From NCBI RefSeq assembly GCF_002285435.1, contig NZ_NSBT01000026.1, forward strand, positions 62,001 to 126,000: a DNA stretch of 64,000 nt. The letters are read 5' to 3'. The notes beneath the pieces were generated by a model. The model saw nothing but the letters and a program-made list of their open reading frames with translations, was not told where the DNA came from and did not search any database. Shown piece after piece: positions 1 through 7,841 of this stretch. The stretch is from Actibacterium ureilyticum (GTDB lineage Bacteria > Pseudomonadota > Alphaproteobacteria > Rhodobacterales > Rhodobacteraceae). Every line of letters starts with the position of its first letter. The first letter of the stretch is position 1. The position numbers and the translations under genes were made by a program.

Positions 1-25
1 AAATGGGTGGATGAAAGAGGCAGCG

Positions 26-634
26 ATGAGCGAGAAACGCATCAATCCGATCCTGAAGATGGCGCTGGAACTGGGGCCGATCGCGGCGTTCTTCGCGGCC
101 TATGTCGCGATGAAGGACAAGAGCTTTGTCATCAGCGGCACGGAATATGACGGCTTCATCCTGGTGACGGCGGGGTTCATTCCGCTGATCCTTTTGACCA
201 CGGCGCTGTTGTGGAAGCTGTCGGGGCATATTTCCAAGATGCAGATCGCGACCGCGGTTCTGGTGGTGGTCTTCGGCGGGCTGACCGTGTGGCTGAACGA
301 CGACCGGTTCTTCAAGATGAAGCCCACGATGATCTATACGCTGTTTGCGGGGATTTTGGGCTTTGGGCTGCTGCGCGGGCAGAGCTATCTGAAGCTGGTG
401 ATGGAAGAGGCGATGCCGCTGCGCCACGAGGGGTGGATGATCCTGACCCGGCGGCTGGCGCTGTTCTTTGCCGGGCTGGCCGTGGCGAACGAGGTCGTCT
501 GGCGCACCATGTCGACCGACACCTGGGTGAATTTCAAGACCTTTGGCCTGACCGCGGCGGTGTTCCTGTTTTTCATGACCCAAAGCGGCGTGTTCCAGAA
601 ATACGCCGCCGAGGCGGATGAGGACAGTGCCTGA
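26..634 (+). CDS. yciB: Inner-membrane septation protein A / YciB family
   Basis: A 202-residue polytopic membrane protein of the YciB (IspZ, septation protein A) family, which is implicated in cell-envelope integrity and septation. The match is a general one: about five hydrophobic segments, an early LELGPIAAFF stretch, and the family-like ending with NEVVWRTMSTDTWVNFKTFG followed by a last helix. I chose the ATG at 26 over the in-frame ATG at 11 because AAGAGG (15-20) is well placed for 26 and the protein then begins MSEKRINPILK, the usual family start. Nothing upstream can be judged because the window begins here. Identification is strong; the precise biochemical role of the family is still poorly defined. 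Confidence 0.93.
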   Translation: MSEKRINPILKMALELGPIAAFFAAYVAMKDKSFVISGTEYDGFILVTAGFIPLILLTTALLWKLSGHISKMQIATAVLVVVFGGLTVWLNDDRFFKMKPTMIYTLFAGILGFGLLRGQSYLKLVMEEAMPLRHEGWMILTRRLALFFAGLAVANEVVWRTMSTDTWVNFKTFGLTAAVFLFFMTQSGVFQKYAAEADEDSA

Positions 635-688
635 TCCGATTGCGCGGGCTTGCGCCCGCACGACATTTTGTGGCGCGCTGACGCGCGC

Positions 689-714
689 GATGCCTCCGGC
701 GGGAGTATTTTTCG
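689..714. terminator. Short hairpin with T-run in the yciB/GST convergent gap
   Basis: Between the convergent yciB and GST genes, a CTCC-ggc-GGAG-type stem (near 694-704) is followed by TATTTTT. A second GC-rich stem, GCGGGC (644-649) with GCCCGC (654-659), lies closer to the yciB stop. Similar CTCCGGCGGGAG plus T-run elements are, to my knowledge, common between genes in Rhodobacterales. I read this as a transcription end; strength is uncertain because the stem is short. Confidence 0.45.
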
Positions 715-726
715 AACAATGAAGGG

Positions 727-1434
727 TCAGGCCTGTTTCTTGAACAGGATCTCTTGCGCCTTCTTGTCGGATTGCAGGTTGCTGCGTTTTTCGGCGGCCA
801 GGGCGCGGCCCTTTTGCACCGCGGGGCGTTCGCCGACCGTCTCCAGCCAGCGTTTCAGGTGCGGCTTGTCGTCGAGGGTCTGTTCCTGACCCTCCCACAG
901 GGATGCCCAGGGCCAGATCGCCATATCGGCGATGGAGTAGAAATCGCCGGCGACGAAGGCGTTCTGGGCCAGTTGCCGGTCCAGCACGCCGTAAAGCCGC
1001 GCGACCTCGTTGCGGTAGCGGTCCTTGGCATAGGGCAGGTCGTTGGGAGGCTCCATGCTGGGGGCGTATTTCAGGAAGTGATGCGCCTGGCCCGCCATCG
1101 GACCCACGCCGCCCATCTGCCACATCAGCCACTGGTCGACCGCGATGCGGCTGCGTTCGGTATCGCCGCAGAAGCGGCCGGTCTTGCGCGCCAGGTATTG
1201 CAGGATCGCGCCGGATTCGAAGATCGCGATCGGGGCGCCATCGGGGCCGTCGGGATCGACGATGGCGGGCATCCGGTTATTGGGCGCGATTTTCAGGAAA
1301 TCGGGGTCGAACTGGTCGCCCGCGCCGATATCGATCAGGTGCAGATCATAGGGCAGGCCCATTTCCTCGAGCGCGATCGAGATCTTCCAGCCGTTGGGCG
1401 TGGGCCAGTAATAGAGGTCAATGGGTGCGGTCAT
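727..1434 (-). CDS. Glutathione S-transferase family, YfcG/YghU-like
   Basis: A cytosolic GST-fold protein of 235 residues. The N-terminal thioredoxin-like domain (about 1-85) contains YYWPTPNGWKISIALEE, with the TPNG motif of the YfcG/YghU branch, then SPNNR-like APNNRMPAIVD with the cis-proline, and ESGAILQYLA for glutathione contact. The all-helical C-terminal domain has the DQWLMWQMGGVGPMAGQ segment characteristic of this branch. E. coli relatives are glutathione-dependent disulfide-bond reductases rather than classical conjugating enzymes, so disulfide reductase is the likelier activity here (inference). The ATG at 1434 gives the expected family length; the open frame continues upstream but only through the neighbouring gene. 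It lies 23 bp after the alpha/beta hydrolase and is probably cotranscribed with it. Confidence 0.9.
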   Translation of the reverse strand: MTAPIDLYYWPTPNGWKISIALEEMGLPYDLHLIDIGAGDQFDPDFLKIAPNNRMPAIVDPDGPDGAPIAIFESGAILQYLARKTGRFCGDTERSRIAVDQWLMWQMGGVGPMAGQAHHFLKYAPSMEPPNDLPYAKDRYRNEVARLYGVLDRQLAQNAFVAGDFYSIADMAIWPWASLWEGQEQTLDDKPHLKRWLETVGERPAVQKGRALAAEKRSNLQSDKKAQEILFKKQA

Positions 1435-1457
1435 GTCGGTTCTCCTGTTCGCTGGGA

Positions 1458-2393
1458 TCAGGATGGCGCTTTTCCGGCAAAGGGCAAGGGCAGGGGCAGG
1501 CGGGGCCGTGCAACTCGTCGTGACCGGCGGGGCTGGGGCGTGTCGGGCAGGCGCATGCGCAGGTGTTCCAGCGGGAAATCGGCCCGCAGGAGCGCGGTGT
1601 AGAGGCCGAACATGCCGGGGCGCAGATAGGGGCTCCAGTGACAGATCCGGCGTTCGGGGGCGGCGACGGGAAAGCCAAGGTCGCGCAGCGCCTGCAGGGT
1701 GGCGGTGCTGTCGATCCGTAGGGTCAGCCAATTGGCGCGGTCGGTGAAGCCCGCCTGGCCCAGGCTGCGGTCGCCGGGGCGGTGCGGGGCGACGAGCCAT
1801 TCCAGCAGCAGGTCATAAAGCGTGTTTTCCCCGCTGGCCACGGTCAGGAACGCCGCCGCGCGCCCGGCGGGGGTGTCGAGGGCCGCGCGCGCCTGGCTGC
1901 GTGTTTCGGCAGGCGCCATCAGGATCGCGTGGCGCAGCGCGCCCGCTTGCAAGTGGGGCAGGGCGGCCAGGGTGACCCGCGCGCCCAGCGAATGGGCCAG
2001 GATGTCGACCTGTCGGCCGGGGCTGTGATGCCGGATCGTGGCGATCAGCCGGGCCAGCGCGGCGCCGGTGCGCGCGGCCTGCCCATAGGCGCGCCAGATC
2101 GAGCCCGACGCCTCCCACCCGAAGGCGATGCAGAGCCCGTCGGCGGTGTCGTCGCCAAAGCCCAGAGCGCGCGGCCAGGACAGCGCCTTGCGGCAGCCGC
2201 TGGCGGGGTCCAGCGCCAGGATATGCCGGTGCGGGCTGCGGGCGGGGTGGCTGGGCGAGAATTTGAACCCGTGGATCAGGATCACCACCGGCGCGCCCTT
2301 GGGCAGCGCGTGCAGGGCGGTGCGCAGCCGGGTTTCGGCATCCGGGTCGGGCACAAGGCCCGCGGGGCCGGCATTGATCTGGACAAGTGGCAT
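1458..2393 (-). CDS. Alpha/beta hydrolase
   Basis: A 311-residue alpha/beta-hydrolase-fold protein. Visible elements are the oxyanion strand VVILIHGFKFSP, the nucleophile elbow DILAHSLGARV (a GHSLG variant with Ala before His) and a late CHWSPYLRPG that could supply the catalytic His. The tail is rich in Arg and Pro and looks disordered. There is no signal peptide, so it is probably cytosolic. Substrate unknown. The ATG at 2393 has GGGGG about seven bases upstream; an in-frame GTG at 2405 is the alternative. Its upstream region is shared with the divergent metZ leader. Confidence 0.72.
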   Translation of the reverse strand: MPLVQINAGPAGLVPDPDAETRLRTALHALPKGAPVVILIHGFKFSPSHPARSPHRHILALDPASGCRKALSWPRALGFGDDTADGLCIAFGWEASGSIWRAYGQAARTGAALARLIATIRHHSPGRQVDILAHSLGARVTLAALPHLQAGALRHAILMAPAETRSQARAALDTPAGRAAAFLTVASGENTLYDLLLEWLVAPHRPGDRSLGQAGFTDRANWLTLRIDSTATLQALRDLGFPVAAPERRICHWSPYLRPGMFGLYTALLRADFPLEHLRMRLPDTPQPRRSRRVARPRLPLPLPFAGKAPS

Positions 2394-2515
2394 GGGTGCC
2401 CCCACTACATCTTGGGTGCGGGAGTTAAACCGAGGATACGACAGGGGCGTGAACCGGGTGTTACAGCTGCGTGACGGTGCTTGACGGTCACGGCGCGTGG
2501 CGATATGTCACGGCC

Positions 2516-2572
2516 ATCGTGGCGATTTGTTCACCGGATTGCGGGCCACGTTAAACATGCCGCTAAAGAGGT
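2516..2572 (+). promoter_or_regulatory. SAM-II riboswitch (metA motif)
   Basis: The leader of metZ matches the SAM-II aptamer: P1 strand CGTGGC (2518-2523) followed by GATTTG, a loop ending GGATTGC, the complementary P1 strand GCCACG (2545-2550), the conserved TTAAACA joint and the pseudoknot-forming GCTAAAGAGG near 2562-2571. SAM-II binds S-adenosylmethionine and is known mainly from alphaproteobacterial methionine genes, which fits the downstream gene. High SAM is expected to lower metZ expression. Confidence 0.93.
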
Positions 2573-2584
2573 CAGGGACGGATT

Positions 2585-2619
2585 GCCCCCGACGCTCGTG
2601 ATGCGGTGGGGGCTTTTTT
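2585..2619 (+). terminator. Intrinsic terminator between SAM-II aptamer and metZ
   Basis: GCCCCC (2585-2590) pairs with GGGGGC (2608-2613) and is followed directly by six T residues (2614-2619). It lies 13 bases after the riboswitch and 26 bases before the metZ ATG, so it is an attenuator inside the metZ leader, not the end of another gene. Confidence 0.85.
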
Positions 2620-2645
2620 ATGCGTCGCGAAGGAGTGACCGACAG

Positions 2646-3827
2646 ATGACACAGGACTGGAACCCGCGCACCAAGGCGGTGCATGCCGGTATTCGTCGCA
2701 GCCAGTATGGCGAGCTGTCCGAGGGGCTGTTCGTGACCCAGGCCTTCGTCTATCCCACGGCCGAGGCCGCCGAGGCGCGGTTCCAGGGCGCGGGCGATGA
2801 CGAATTCATCTATGCCCGCTATGGCAACCCCACCAACCGCATGTTCGAGGACCGCATCGCCGCCCTTGAGGGGACAGAGGACGCGTTTGCCTGTACCTCG
2901 GGGATGGCGGCGGTCAGTGCGGCGCTGATGGCGCTGACCAAGGCGGGCGATCATGTGGTGTCTTCGCGCGCGCTCTTTGGGTCGTGCCTGTATGTGCTGG
3001 AGGAGGTTCTGGCGCGCTACGGGGTCGAGGTGACGCTGGTCGATGGCACCGACAATGCGGCCTGGGACGCGGCGATCCGGCCCGACACCACGCTGGTGTT
3101 CCTGGAATCGATCTCGAACCCCACGCTCGAGGTGGTGGATCTGGCGCATGTGGTCGATGTGGCGCATCGCAACGGCGCCCTGGTGGTGGTCGACAATGTG
3201 ATGGCGACGCCGGTCTTTTCCTATGCCACGCGGATGGGGGTGGATCTGGTCGTCTATTCCACCACCAAGCATGTGGACGGGCAGGGGCGGATGCTGGGCG
3301 GTGCGATCTGTGGGTCGCGCGCGCTGATCCGCGGCCCGATCGAGACCTATGTCAAGCACACTGGCGGGGCGATCAACCCCTTTGCCGCCTGGACCCATCT
3401 GAAGGCGCTGGAAACGCTGGAGCTGCGGGTGCGCGCCCAGGCTGAGAGCACGGCAAGGATCGCCGAGGCGCTGGTCGGCCATCCCAAGCTGAGCCAGATG
3501 CGCTATCCCACCCATCCCACGCATCCGCAATATGACGTGGCGATCGCACAGGCGCCGTCGGGCGGCACCGTTCTGGCGATCGAGGTGAAGGGCGGCAAGG
3601 ATGCCTGTTTCAAATTCCTCAACGCCTTGAACCTGTTCATCATTTCCAACAATTTCGCCGATGCGAAATCCATCGCGACCCATCCCGCCACGACGACGCA
3701 TCAGCGTCTGCCGCAGGATCAGAAGGACGCGCTGGGGATCAGCGACGGGTTGGTGCGCATCTCGGTCGGGCTGGAACATCCCGATGACCTGATTGCGGAC
3801 CTGATGCAGGCGCTTGATCTGATCTGA
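2646..3827 (+). CDS. metZ: O-succinylhomoserine sulfhydrylase
   Basis: A 393-residue PLP enzyme of the Cys/Met-metabolism family. It makes homocysteine directly from an activated homoserine (O-succinyl- or O-acetylhomoserine) and sulfide. Diagnostic segments are YARYGNPTNRMFEDRIAALEG, TSGMAAVSAAL, LESISNPTLEV, VDNVMATPVFS and the PLP lysine Lys208 in STTKHVDGQGR. The LFGS... and NNFADAKS regions and the overall length fit MetZ better than cystathionine synthase or lyase. The ATG at 2646 has AAGGAG (2630-2635) ten bases upstream; an in-frame upstream start would run through the riboswitch and is rejected. Regulated by the SAM-II riboswitch/terminator. Which acyl group is used cannot be read from the sequence. 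Confidence 0.94.
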   Translation: MTQDWNPRTKAVHAGIRRSQYGELSEGLFVTQAFVYPTAEAAEARFQGAGDDEFIYARYGNPTNRMFEDRIAALEGTEDAFACTSGMAAVSAALMALTKAGDHVVSSRALFGSCLYVLEEVLARYGVEVTLVDGTDNAAWDAAIRPDTTLVFLESISNPTLEVVDLAHVVDVAHRNGALVVVDNVMATPVFSYATRMGVDLVVYSTTKHVDGQGRMLGGAICGSRALIRGPIETYVKHTGGAINPFAAWTHLKALETLELRVRAQAESTARIAEALVGHPKLSQMRYPTHPTHPQYDVAIAQAPSGGTVLAIEVKGGKDACFKFLNALNLFIISNNFADAKSIATHPATTTHQRLPQDQKDALGISDGLVRISVGLEHPDDLIADLMQALDLI

Positions 3828-3879
3828 GCCGGGCGGGCCCACGTATTACCCTGTGAAATTGTGGAAATACGCCGTATAA

Positions 3880-3895
3880 CGCCCATCTATGGGCG
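3880..3895. promoter_or_regulatory. Perfect inverted repeat upstream of folE2
   Basis: CGCCCAT, a CT spacer and ATGGGCG form a perfect 7-bp inverted repeat 28 bp before the folE2 ATG. A looser CGTATT (3842-3847) / AATACG (3866-3871) repeat lies just upstream. It could be an operator or a short leader hairpin. It does not resemble a Zur box that I can recognise. Confidence 0.4.
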
Positions 3896-3923
3896 AGCAC
3901 GGCGTCACAAGGGAGTGCCTGCA

Positions 3924-5027
3924 ATGAACGTTCACGACCGCGATACCGACCGGGTGCCAAGCCGGGACGAGGCCAGGGCCGCGCTGAAACTGCTGCGGCG
4001 CTGGGCCGGTGCGTCATCGACGCTGGAGATCGAGACGCTCGATCCCGCCATCGAACGGCTGATGCCGGGGCGCGACCTGTCCAATGGACCCGCGCTCAGC
4101 CGGACCTATCCGTCGGATTTCACGGTCGATGCGGCGTACAAGGCGTCGATGCCCGATCTTCAGAACGGGCCGGCCAGCCTGATCCGGGGGCAGAAGCGGC
4201 TGATCCAGCATGTGGGGATTTCGAATTTCCGCCTGCCGATCCGCTTTCACACCCGCGACAATGGCGACCTGACGCTGGAAAGCTCGGTCACCGGCACGGT
4301 CAGCCTAGAGCCCGGCAAGAAGGGCATCAACATGTCGCGCATCATGCGCAGCTTCTATCGGCATGGCGAGCGGACCTTCAGCTTCGAGGTGATCGAGGCG
4401 GCCCTGGACGATTACAAGACCGATCTGGAAAGCCTGGATGCACGCATCCAGATGCAGTTCTCCTTCCCGATGAAGATCCGCTCGCTGCGGTCGGGTCTGG
4501 AAGGGTTTCAATATTACGACATCGCGCTTGAGGTGATCGAACAGAACGGGCAGCGGATGCGGATCCTGCATCTGGACTACGTCTATTCGTCGACCTGCCC
4601 CTGTTCGCTGGAACTGGCCGAACACGCGCGCAGCGCGCGCGGGCAGTTGGCCACGCCGCATTCGCAGCGCTCGGTCGCGCGGATCTCGGTCGTGGTGGAA
4701 CCCGGCGCGGGCTGTCTGTGGTTCGAGGACCTGATCGCGCTTTGCCGCAAGGCGGTCCCGACCGAGACCCAGGTGATGGTCAAGCGCGAGGATGAACAGG
4801 CCTTTGCCGAGCTGAACGCCGCGAACCCGATCTTTGTCGAGGATGCCGCGCGGCTGTTCAGCGAGGTGCTGCATGCCGACCCGCGGATCGGCGACTATCG
4901 CGTGGTGGCCAGCCATCAGGAAAGCCTGCACAGCCATGACGCGGTCAGCCTGCTGGTCGAGGGCGAGACCTTTGCCGGCAACAGCCTGGATCCCAAGCTG
5001 TTTTCGACGCTGATCCACCACGGCTAG
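3924..5027 (+). CDS. folE2: GTP cyclohydrolase FolE2
   Basis: A 367-residue type IB GTP cyclohydrolase (FolE2/MptA family, COG1469). It converts GTP to 7,8-dihydroneopterin triphosphate, the first step toward folate, and acts in the cytosol. The family signatures are the N-terminal VGISNFRLPIRF, INMSRIMRSFY, FSFPMKIRSLRSGLEGFQYYD and the metal-binding Cys region SSTCPCSLELAEHA, then TPHSQRS and the C-terminal VVASHQESLHSHDA. The ATG at 3924 follows GGGAG (3911-3915); the in-frame ATG at 3861 is too far upstream. Later folate steps (folB, folP) are at 19.5-21.5 kb. FolE2 is often induced under zinc shortage in other bacteria, but I see no clear Zur site here. Confidence 0.95.
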   Translation: MNVHDRDTDRVPSRDEARAALKLLRRWAGASSTLEIETLDPAIERLMPGRDLSNGPALSRTYPSDFTVDAAYKASMPDLQNGPASLIRGQKRLIQHVGISNFRLPIRFHTRDNGDLTLESSVTGTVSLEPGKKGINMSRIMRSFYRHGERTFSFEVIEAALDDYKTDLESLDARIQMQFSFPMKIRSLRSGLEGFQYYDIALEVIEQNGQRMRILHLDYVYSSTCPCSLELAEHARSARGQLATPHSQRSVARISVVVEPGAGCLWFEDLIALCRKAVPTETQVMVKREDEQAFAELNAANPIFVEDAARLFSEVLHADPRIGDYRVVASHQESLHSHDAVSLLVEGETFAGNSLDPKLFSTLIHHG

Positions 5028-5076
5028 GCCCCTTGCGGGCTTGACAGCGGGGGGCGGCAGGGCCAAGCCTGCGGTC

Positions 5077-6525
5077 ATGCTGGATCTGCGCCCCGTTGGA
5101 TATGTCGTCGGCCTGTTGGTTGCCGTTTTGGGCGCGACCATGCTGTTGCCCATGCTGCTGGACCTGTGGCACGGGAATGGCCATTGGCCCGTATTCCTCG
5201 AGGCCGCGATCCTGACTTGCCTGACCGGCGGCGTGCTGTCGCTGGCCTGTTCGAACGGGGTGCAGGCGGGGCTGACCCTGCAACAGACCTTTCTTCTGAC
5301 CACCGGCGTCTGGCTGATCCTGCCGGTCTTCGGCGGCATCCCTTTCGTGATCGGCGCGACCGAGGCGCGTGCCGTCGACGCGTTTTTCGAGGCGATGTCG
5401 GGCATGACCACCACCGGCTCGACCGTGTTTTCGGGGCTGGATGCGCTGCCGCAGGGGCTGCTGCTGTGGCGGTCGATGCTGCAATGGTTCGGCGGCGTGG
5501 GCATCATCGTCGTGGCGATGGTCTTCCTGCCCGAATTGCGGGTGGGCGGGATGCAGATCTTCCGGTCCGAGGCGTTCGAGACAGACGGCAAGGTGCTGCC
5601 GCGCGCGGCACAGATCGCGGCGCGGATCTCGGTCGCGTATCTGGTTCTGACGGTGGCCTGCGTGCTGTGCTATCTGGTTGTGGGGATGTCGTTCCTGGAC
5701 GCGGTCAACCACGCGCTGACCACGGTGTCCACGGGGGGATTTTCCAGCCATGACGCGTCGTTCGGGGCGTTTCAGGGGGCGCCGGAATATGTCGCGTCGG
5801 TGTTCATGGTGTTGGCCAGCCTGCCCTTCGTGCGCTACGTGCAACTGATGGCGGGCAACCTGCTGCCGCTGAAACGGGATTCGCAGGTGCGGGTCTTTCT
5901 GGTCCTGATTTTCTTCCTGACCGTGCTGATGACCATCTATCGCGTGTTCATCAATGACGACCATCTGGAACATGCCTTCCGCGAGGGGATCTTCAACGTC
6001 ACCTCGATCATCACCGGCACCGGCTATGCCAGCGTCGATTACCAGCTGTGGGGCGCGTTCCCGGTGGTGGTGTTCTTCTTCATCGGGCTGGTGGGGGGCT
6101 GCGCCGGGTCGACCTGCTGTTCGATCAAGATCTTCCGCTATCAGTTGCTGTTTGCCGCGATCCTGGCGCAGATCCGCAAGATCCACTCGCCCCACGGCGT
6201 CTTTCCGCCCCGGTACGAGGGGCGCACCGTGCCCGAGGATGCGCTGTCGTCGGTCATGGCGTTCTTCGTGATCTTCGTGGTGTCGCTGGGCGTGCTGTCG
6301 GTGATGCTGGGCCTGACGGGGCTGGATTTCGTGACCTCGGTCTCGGGTGCGGCGACGGCGCTGGCCAATATCGGCCCGGGGCTGGGCGACACGATCGGCC
6401 CGGCGGGCAACTTTTCCAGCCTGAACGACACCGCCAAATGGATGCTGACGGCGGGCATGCTGATCGGCCGGCTGGAGCTGTTTGCGGTCTATGCCATGCT
6501 GACGGTACAGTTCTGGCGCAGCTGA
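5077..6525 (+). CDS. trkH: TrkH-type potassium uptake membrane subunit
   Basis: A 482-residue integral membrane protein of the TrkH/KtrB superfamily, the K+-translocating subunit of the Trk system. The four pore-loop repeats are visible, each with the filter glycine: SGMTTTGST, TTVSTGGFS, SIITGTGYAS and TALANIGPGLG. Length and the N-terminal MLDLRPVGYVVGLL are typical. The ATG at 5077 was chosen; the longer frame opens at a TTG (5041) with no family support. The TrkA regulatory subunit is not in the window, and trkH starts 49 bp after folE2 with no obvious functional link. Confidence 0.94.
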   Translation: MLDLRPVGYVVGLLVAVLGATMLLPMLLDLWHGNGHWPVFLEAAILTCLTGGVLSLACSNGVQAGLTLQQTFLLTTGVWLILPVFGGIPFVIGATEARAVDAFFEAMSGMTTTGSTVFSGLDALPQGLLLWRSMLQWFGGVGIIVVAMVFLPELRVGGMQIFRSEAFETDGKVLPRAAQIAARISVAYLVLTVACVLCYLVVGMSFLDAVNHALTTVSTGGFSSHDASFGAFQGAPEYVASVFMVLASLPFVRYVQLMAGNLLPLKRDSQVRVFLVLIFFLTVLMTIYRVFINDDHLEHAFREGIFNVTSIITGTGYASVDYQLWGAFPVVVFFFIGLVGGCAGSTCCSIKIFRYQLLFAAILAQIRKIHSPHGVFPPRYEGRTVPEDALSSVMAFFVIFVVSLGVLSVMLGLTGLDFVTSVSGAATALANIGPGLGDTIGPAGNFSSLNDTAKWMLTAGMLIGRLELFAVYAMLTVQFWRS

Positions 6526-6588
6526 GCCGCCGCCAGGGCGCGGAAACGGGTTCTTCGCAACGGCGGGAATTTCGGCTAAGCCGGGGGC

Positions 6589-7188
6589 ATGTCCAATTTA
6601 TCTACAAAATCGGCGATCATCGCCGAGGCCTTGGCCGAAGAGATCATCCGTGGCGAGTTGGAGCCGGGGTCGCGCCTGGCGCAGGATCACATCGCTGAAC
6701 GGTTCCAGACCAGCCACGTGCCCGTGCGCGAGGCGTTGCAGCGGCTGGTGCAGATGGAGCTGGCAACCTCCGAGCCACGGCGCGGCGTGCGGGTGTTTTC
6801 TCTGTCGAATGCCGATCACGAAGACATTCAGGAAATGCGCCTGGCGCTGGAGCCGCTGGCGTTGCGCAAATCCATCGCGGCTCTCGACAGGGCTGCGCTG
6901 GCGGGGATCGAACGCGCGCGGGTGCAGTGTGACAATGCGACCGATCCGATCTCGTGGGAGAAGGCGAACCGGGCCTTTCACCTTGCGATCCTGGCGCCCT
7001 GCAACCGGCCGCTTTTGCTGAAGCGGATCGCGCCGTTGCAGCGTCTGTCGGCGCATCGCTTCCACGCGCGCTGGCGTGCGGGGTGGGTGCGGTCCTCGGA
7101 CCGGGACCATGGCGCGATTGTTCAGGCGATGCAGCGGCGCGATGCGGATGGCGCCTGTCAGATCCTGTCGCGGCACCTGATGCGATAG
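6589..7188 (+). CDS. bioR: GntR-family repressor of biotin genes, BioR
   Basis: A 199-residue regulator with an N-terminal GntR winged helix (about 8-75; IAEALAEEIIRGELEPGSRL, FQTSHVPVREALQRL) and a C-terminal FCD-type ligand domain. The call as BioR, the alphaproteobacterial biotin repressor, rests on its position directly before bioY and bioB and on BioR-type boxes (consensus TTATMKATAA) at both its own start and the bioY promoter. The start at 6589 has only a weak, close GGGGG as ribosome site, but the next possible starts would cut into the winged helix. A box at 6598-6607 overlaps codons 4-7, implying autoregulation. Confidence 0.88.
   Translation: MSNLSTKSAIIAEALAEEIIRGELEPGSRLAQDHIAERFQTSHVPVREALQRLVQMELATSEPRRGVRVFSLSNADHEDIQEMRLALEPLALRKSIAALDRAALAGIERARVQCDNATDPISWEKANRAFHLAILAPCNRPLLLKRIAPLQRLSAHRFHARWRAGWVRSSDRDHGAIVQAMQRRDADGACQILSRHLMR
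6598..6607. promoter_or_regulatory. BioR box over the bioR start
   Basis: TTATCTACAA matches the TTATCTATAA form of the BioR palindrome at 9 of 10 positions. It lies inside the first codons of bioR, where binding would block early transcription and give autorepression (inference). Confidence 0.6.
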
Positions 7189-7214
7189 GGCGGGGCAGGC
7201 GGCGCTTGAGCGTT

Positions 7215-7224
7215 AAATCTATAA
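7215..7224. promoter_or_regulatory. Weak second BioR-like box upstream of bioY
   Basis: AAATCTATAA matches the palindrome at 8 of 10 positions, centred 42 bp upstream of the perfect box at 7257-7266 (four helical turns). It may be a cooperative accessory site; weak on its own. Confidence 0.35.
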
Positions 7225-7256
7225 AGACTATAACCGAAAAGAATCTTCTGGTTATT

Positions 7257-7266
7257 TTATAGATAA
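7257..7266. promoter_or_regulatory. Perfect BioR box in the bioY leader
   Basis: TTATAGATAA is an exact BioR palindrome. It ends 13 bp before the bioY ATG, next to its GAGG ribosome site, so bound BioR would block transcription of bioYB when biotin is sufficient. Confidence 0.88.
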
Positions 7267-7279
7267 AAATGAGGACGCC

Positions 7280-7837
7280 ATGCAGAACGCCACCACCAGA
7301 TCGCTTCCCGTCGCGGGCGGTCAGATCCTGAAACTCTCCCTTGCCGTTTGCCTTCTGACGCTGTCGGCCAAGACCACGGTGCCGTTTTTCCCCGTGCCGA
7401 TGACGATGCATGTCATGGCCACGCTGCTGCTGGCGGGCTTGGGCGGGTTGCGCTTCGGCGCCTTGTCGCTGTTGTCCTATCTGGCCGTCGGCGCGGCGGG
7501 GATGCCGGTCTTTACCGGAACGCCGGAGAAAGGCATCGGGCTGGCCTATATGGTCGGGCCGACGGGCGGATATCTGGCGGGCTTTCTGGTCGCGGCCGTG
7601 CTGGTGGGCTGGGCCGTGGACCGGTTCGGCCGCCGCGCGGTGTGGTGGGCCATGCCCGTGGCGCTTGGGCTGGTCTATGCGCTTGGTCTGGCCTGGCTGT
7701 CGCGGTTCGTGCCGTCGGACAAGCTTCTGGCGCTGGGTCTGATGCCGTTCGTCCTGGGTGATCTGCTCAAGGTCGCGATGGCCGCGCTGTTGACCACGCT
7801 GGCGCCTGCACGACTGACGCGCTGGATCCGGGGCTGA
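7280..7837 (+). CDS. bioY: Biotin transporter S component BioY
   Basis: A 185-residue membrane protein of the BioY family, the biotin-binding S component of ECF transporters, which can also work alone in some bacteria. About six helices are visible. Family segments are [23 protein letters not shown] near the N-terminus, [12 protein letters not shown] and the [10 protein letters not shown] loop. No EcfA/T genes are nearby, so it either uses a shared module elsewhere or acts alone. The start follows GAGG at 7271-7274. bioB begins only 4 bp after its stop, so uptake and the last biosynthetic step are cotranscribed under the BioR box. Confidence 0.96.
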   Translation: MQNATTRSLPVAGGQILKLSLAVCLLTLSAKTTVPFFPVPMTMHVMATLLLAGLGGLRFGALSLLSYLAVGAAGMPVFTGTPEKGIGLAYMVGPTGGYLAGFLVAAVLVGWAVDRFGRRAVWWAMPVALGLVYALGLAWLSRFVPSDKLLALGLMPFVLGDLLKVAMAALLTTLAPARLTRWIRG

Positions 7838-7841
7838 GCCC

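Noticed and set aside
1-25. End of an upstream gene such as ftsY before yciB
   Set aside because: Too few bases to identify any reading frame.
3840-3895. Zur box upstream of folE2
   Set aside because: FolE2 is zinc-repressed in some bacteria, but no recognisable Zur palindrome was found; only an unrelated CGCCCAT/ATGGGCG repeat.
4305-6195. Minus-strand frames of over 400 codons opposite folE2 and trkH
   Set aside because: Residue composition (Arg/Gln/His) is shadow-like, and the plus-strand genes are certain.
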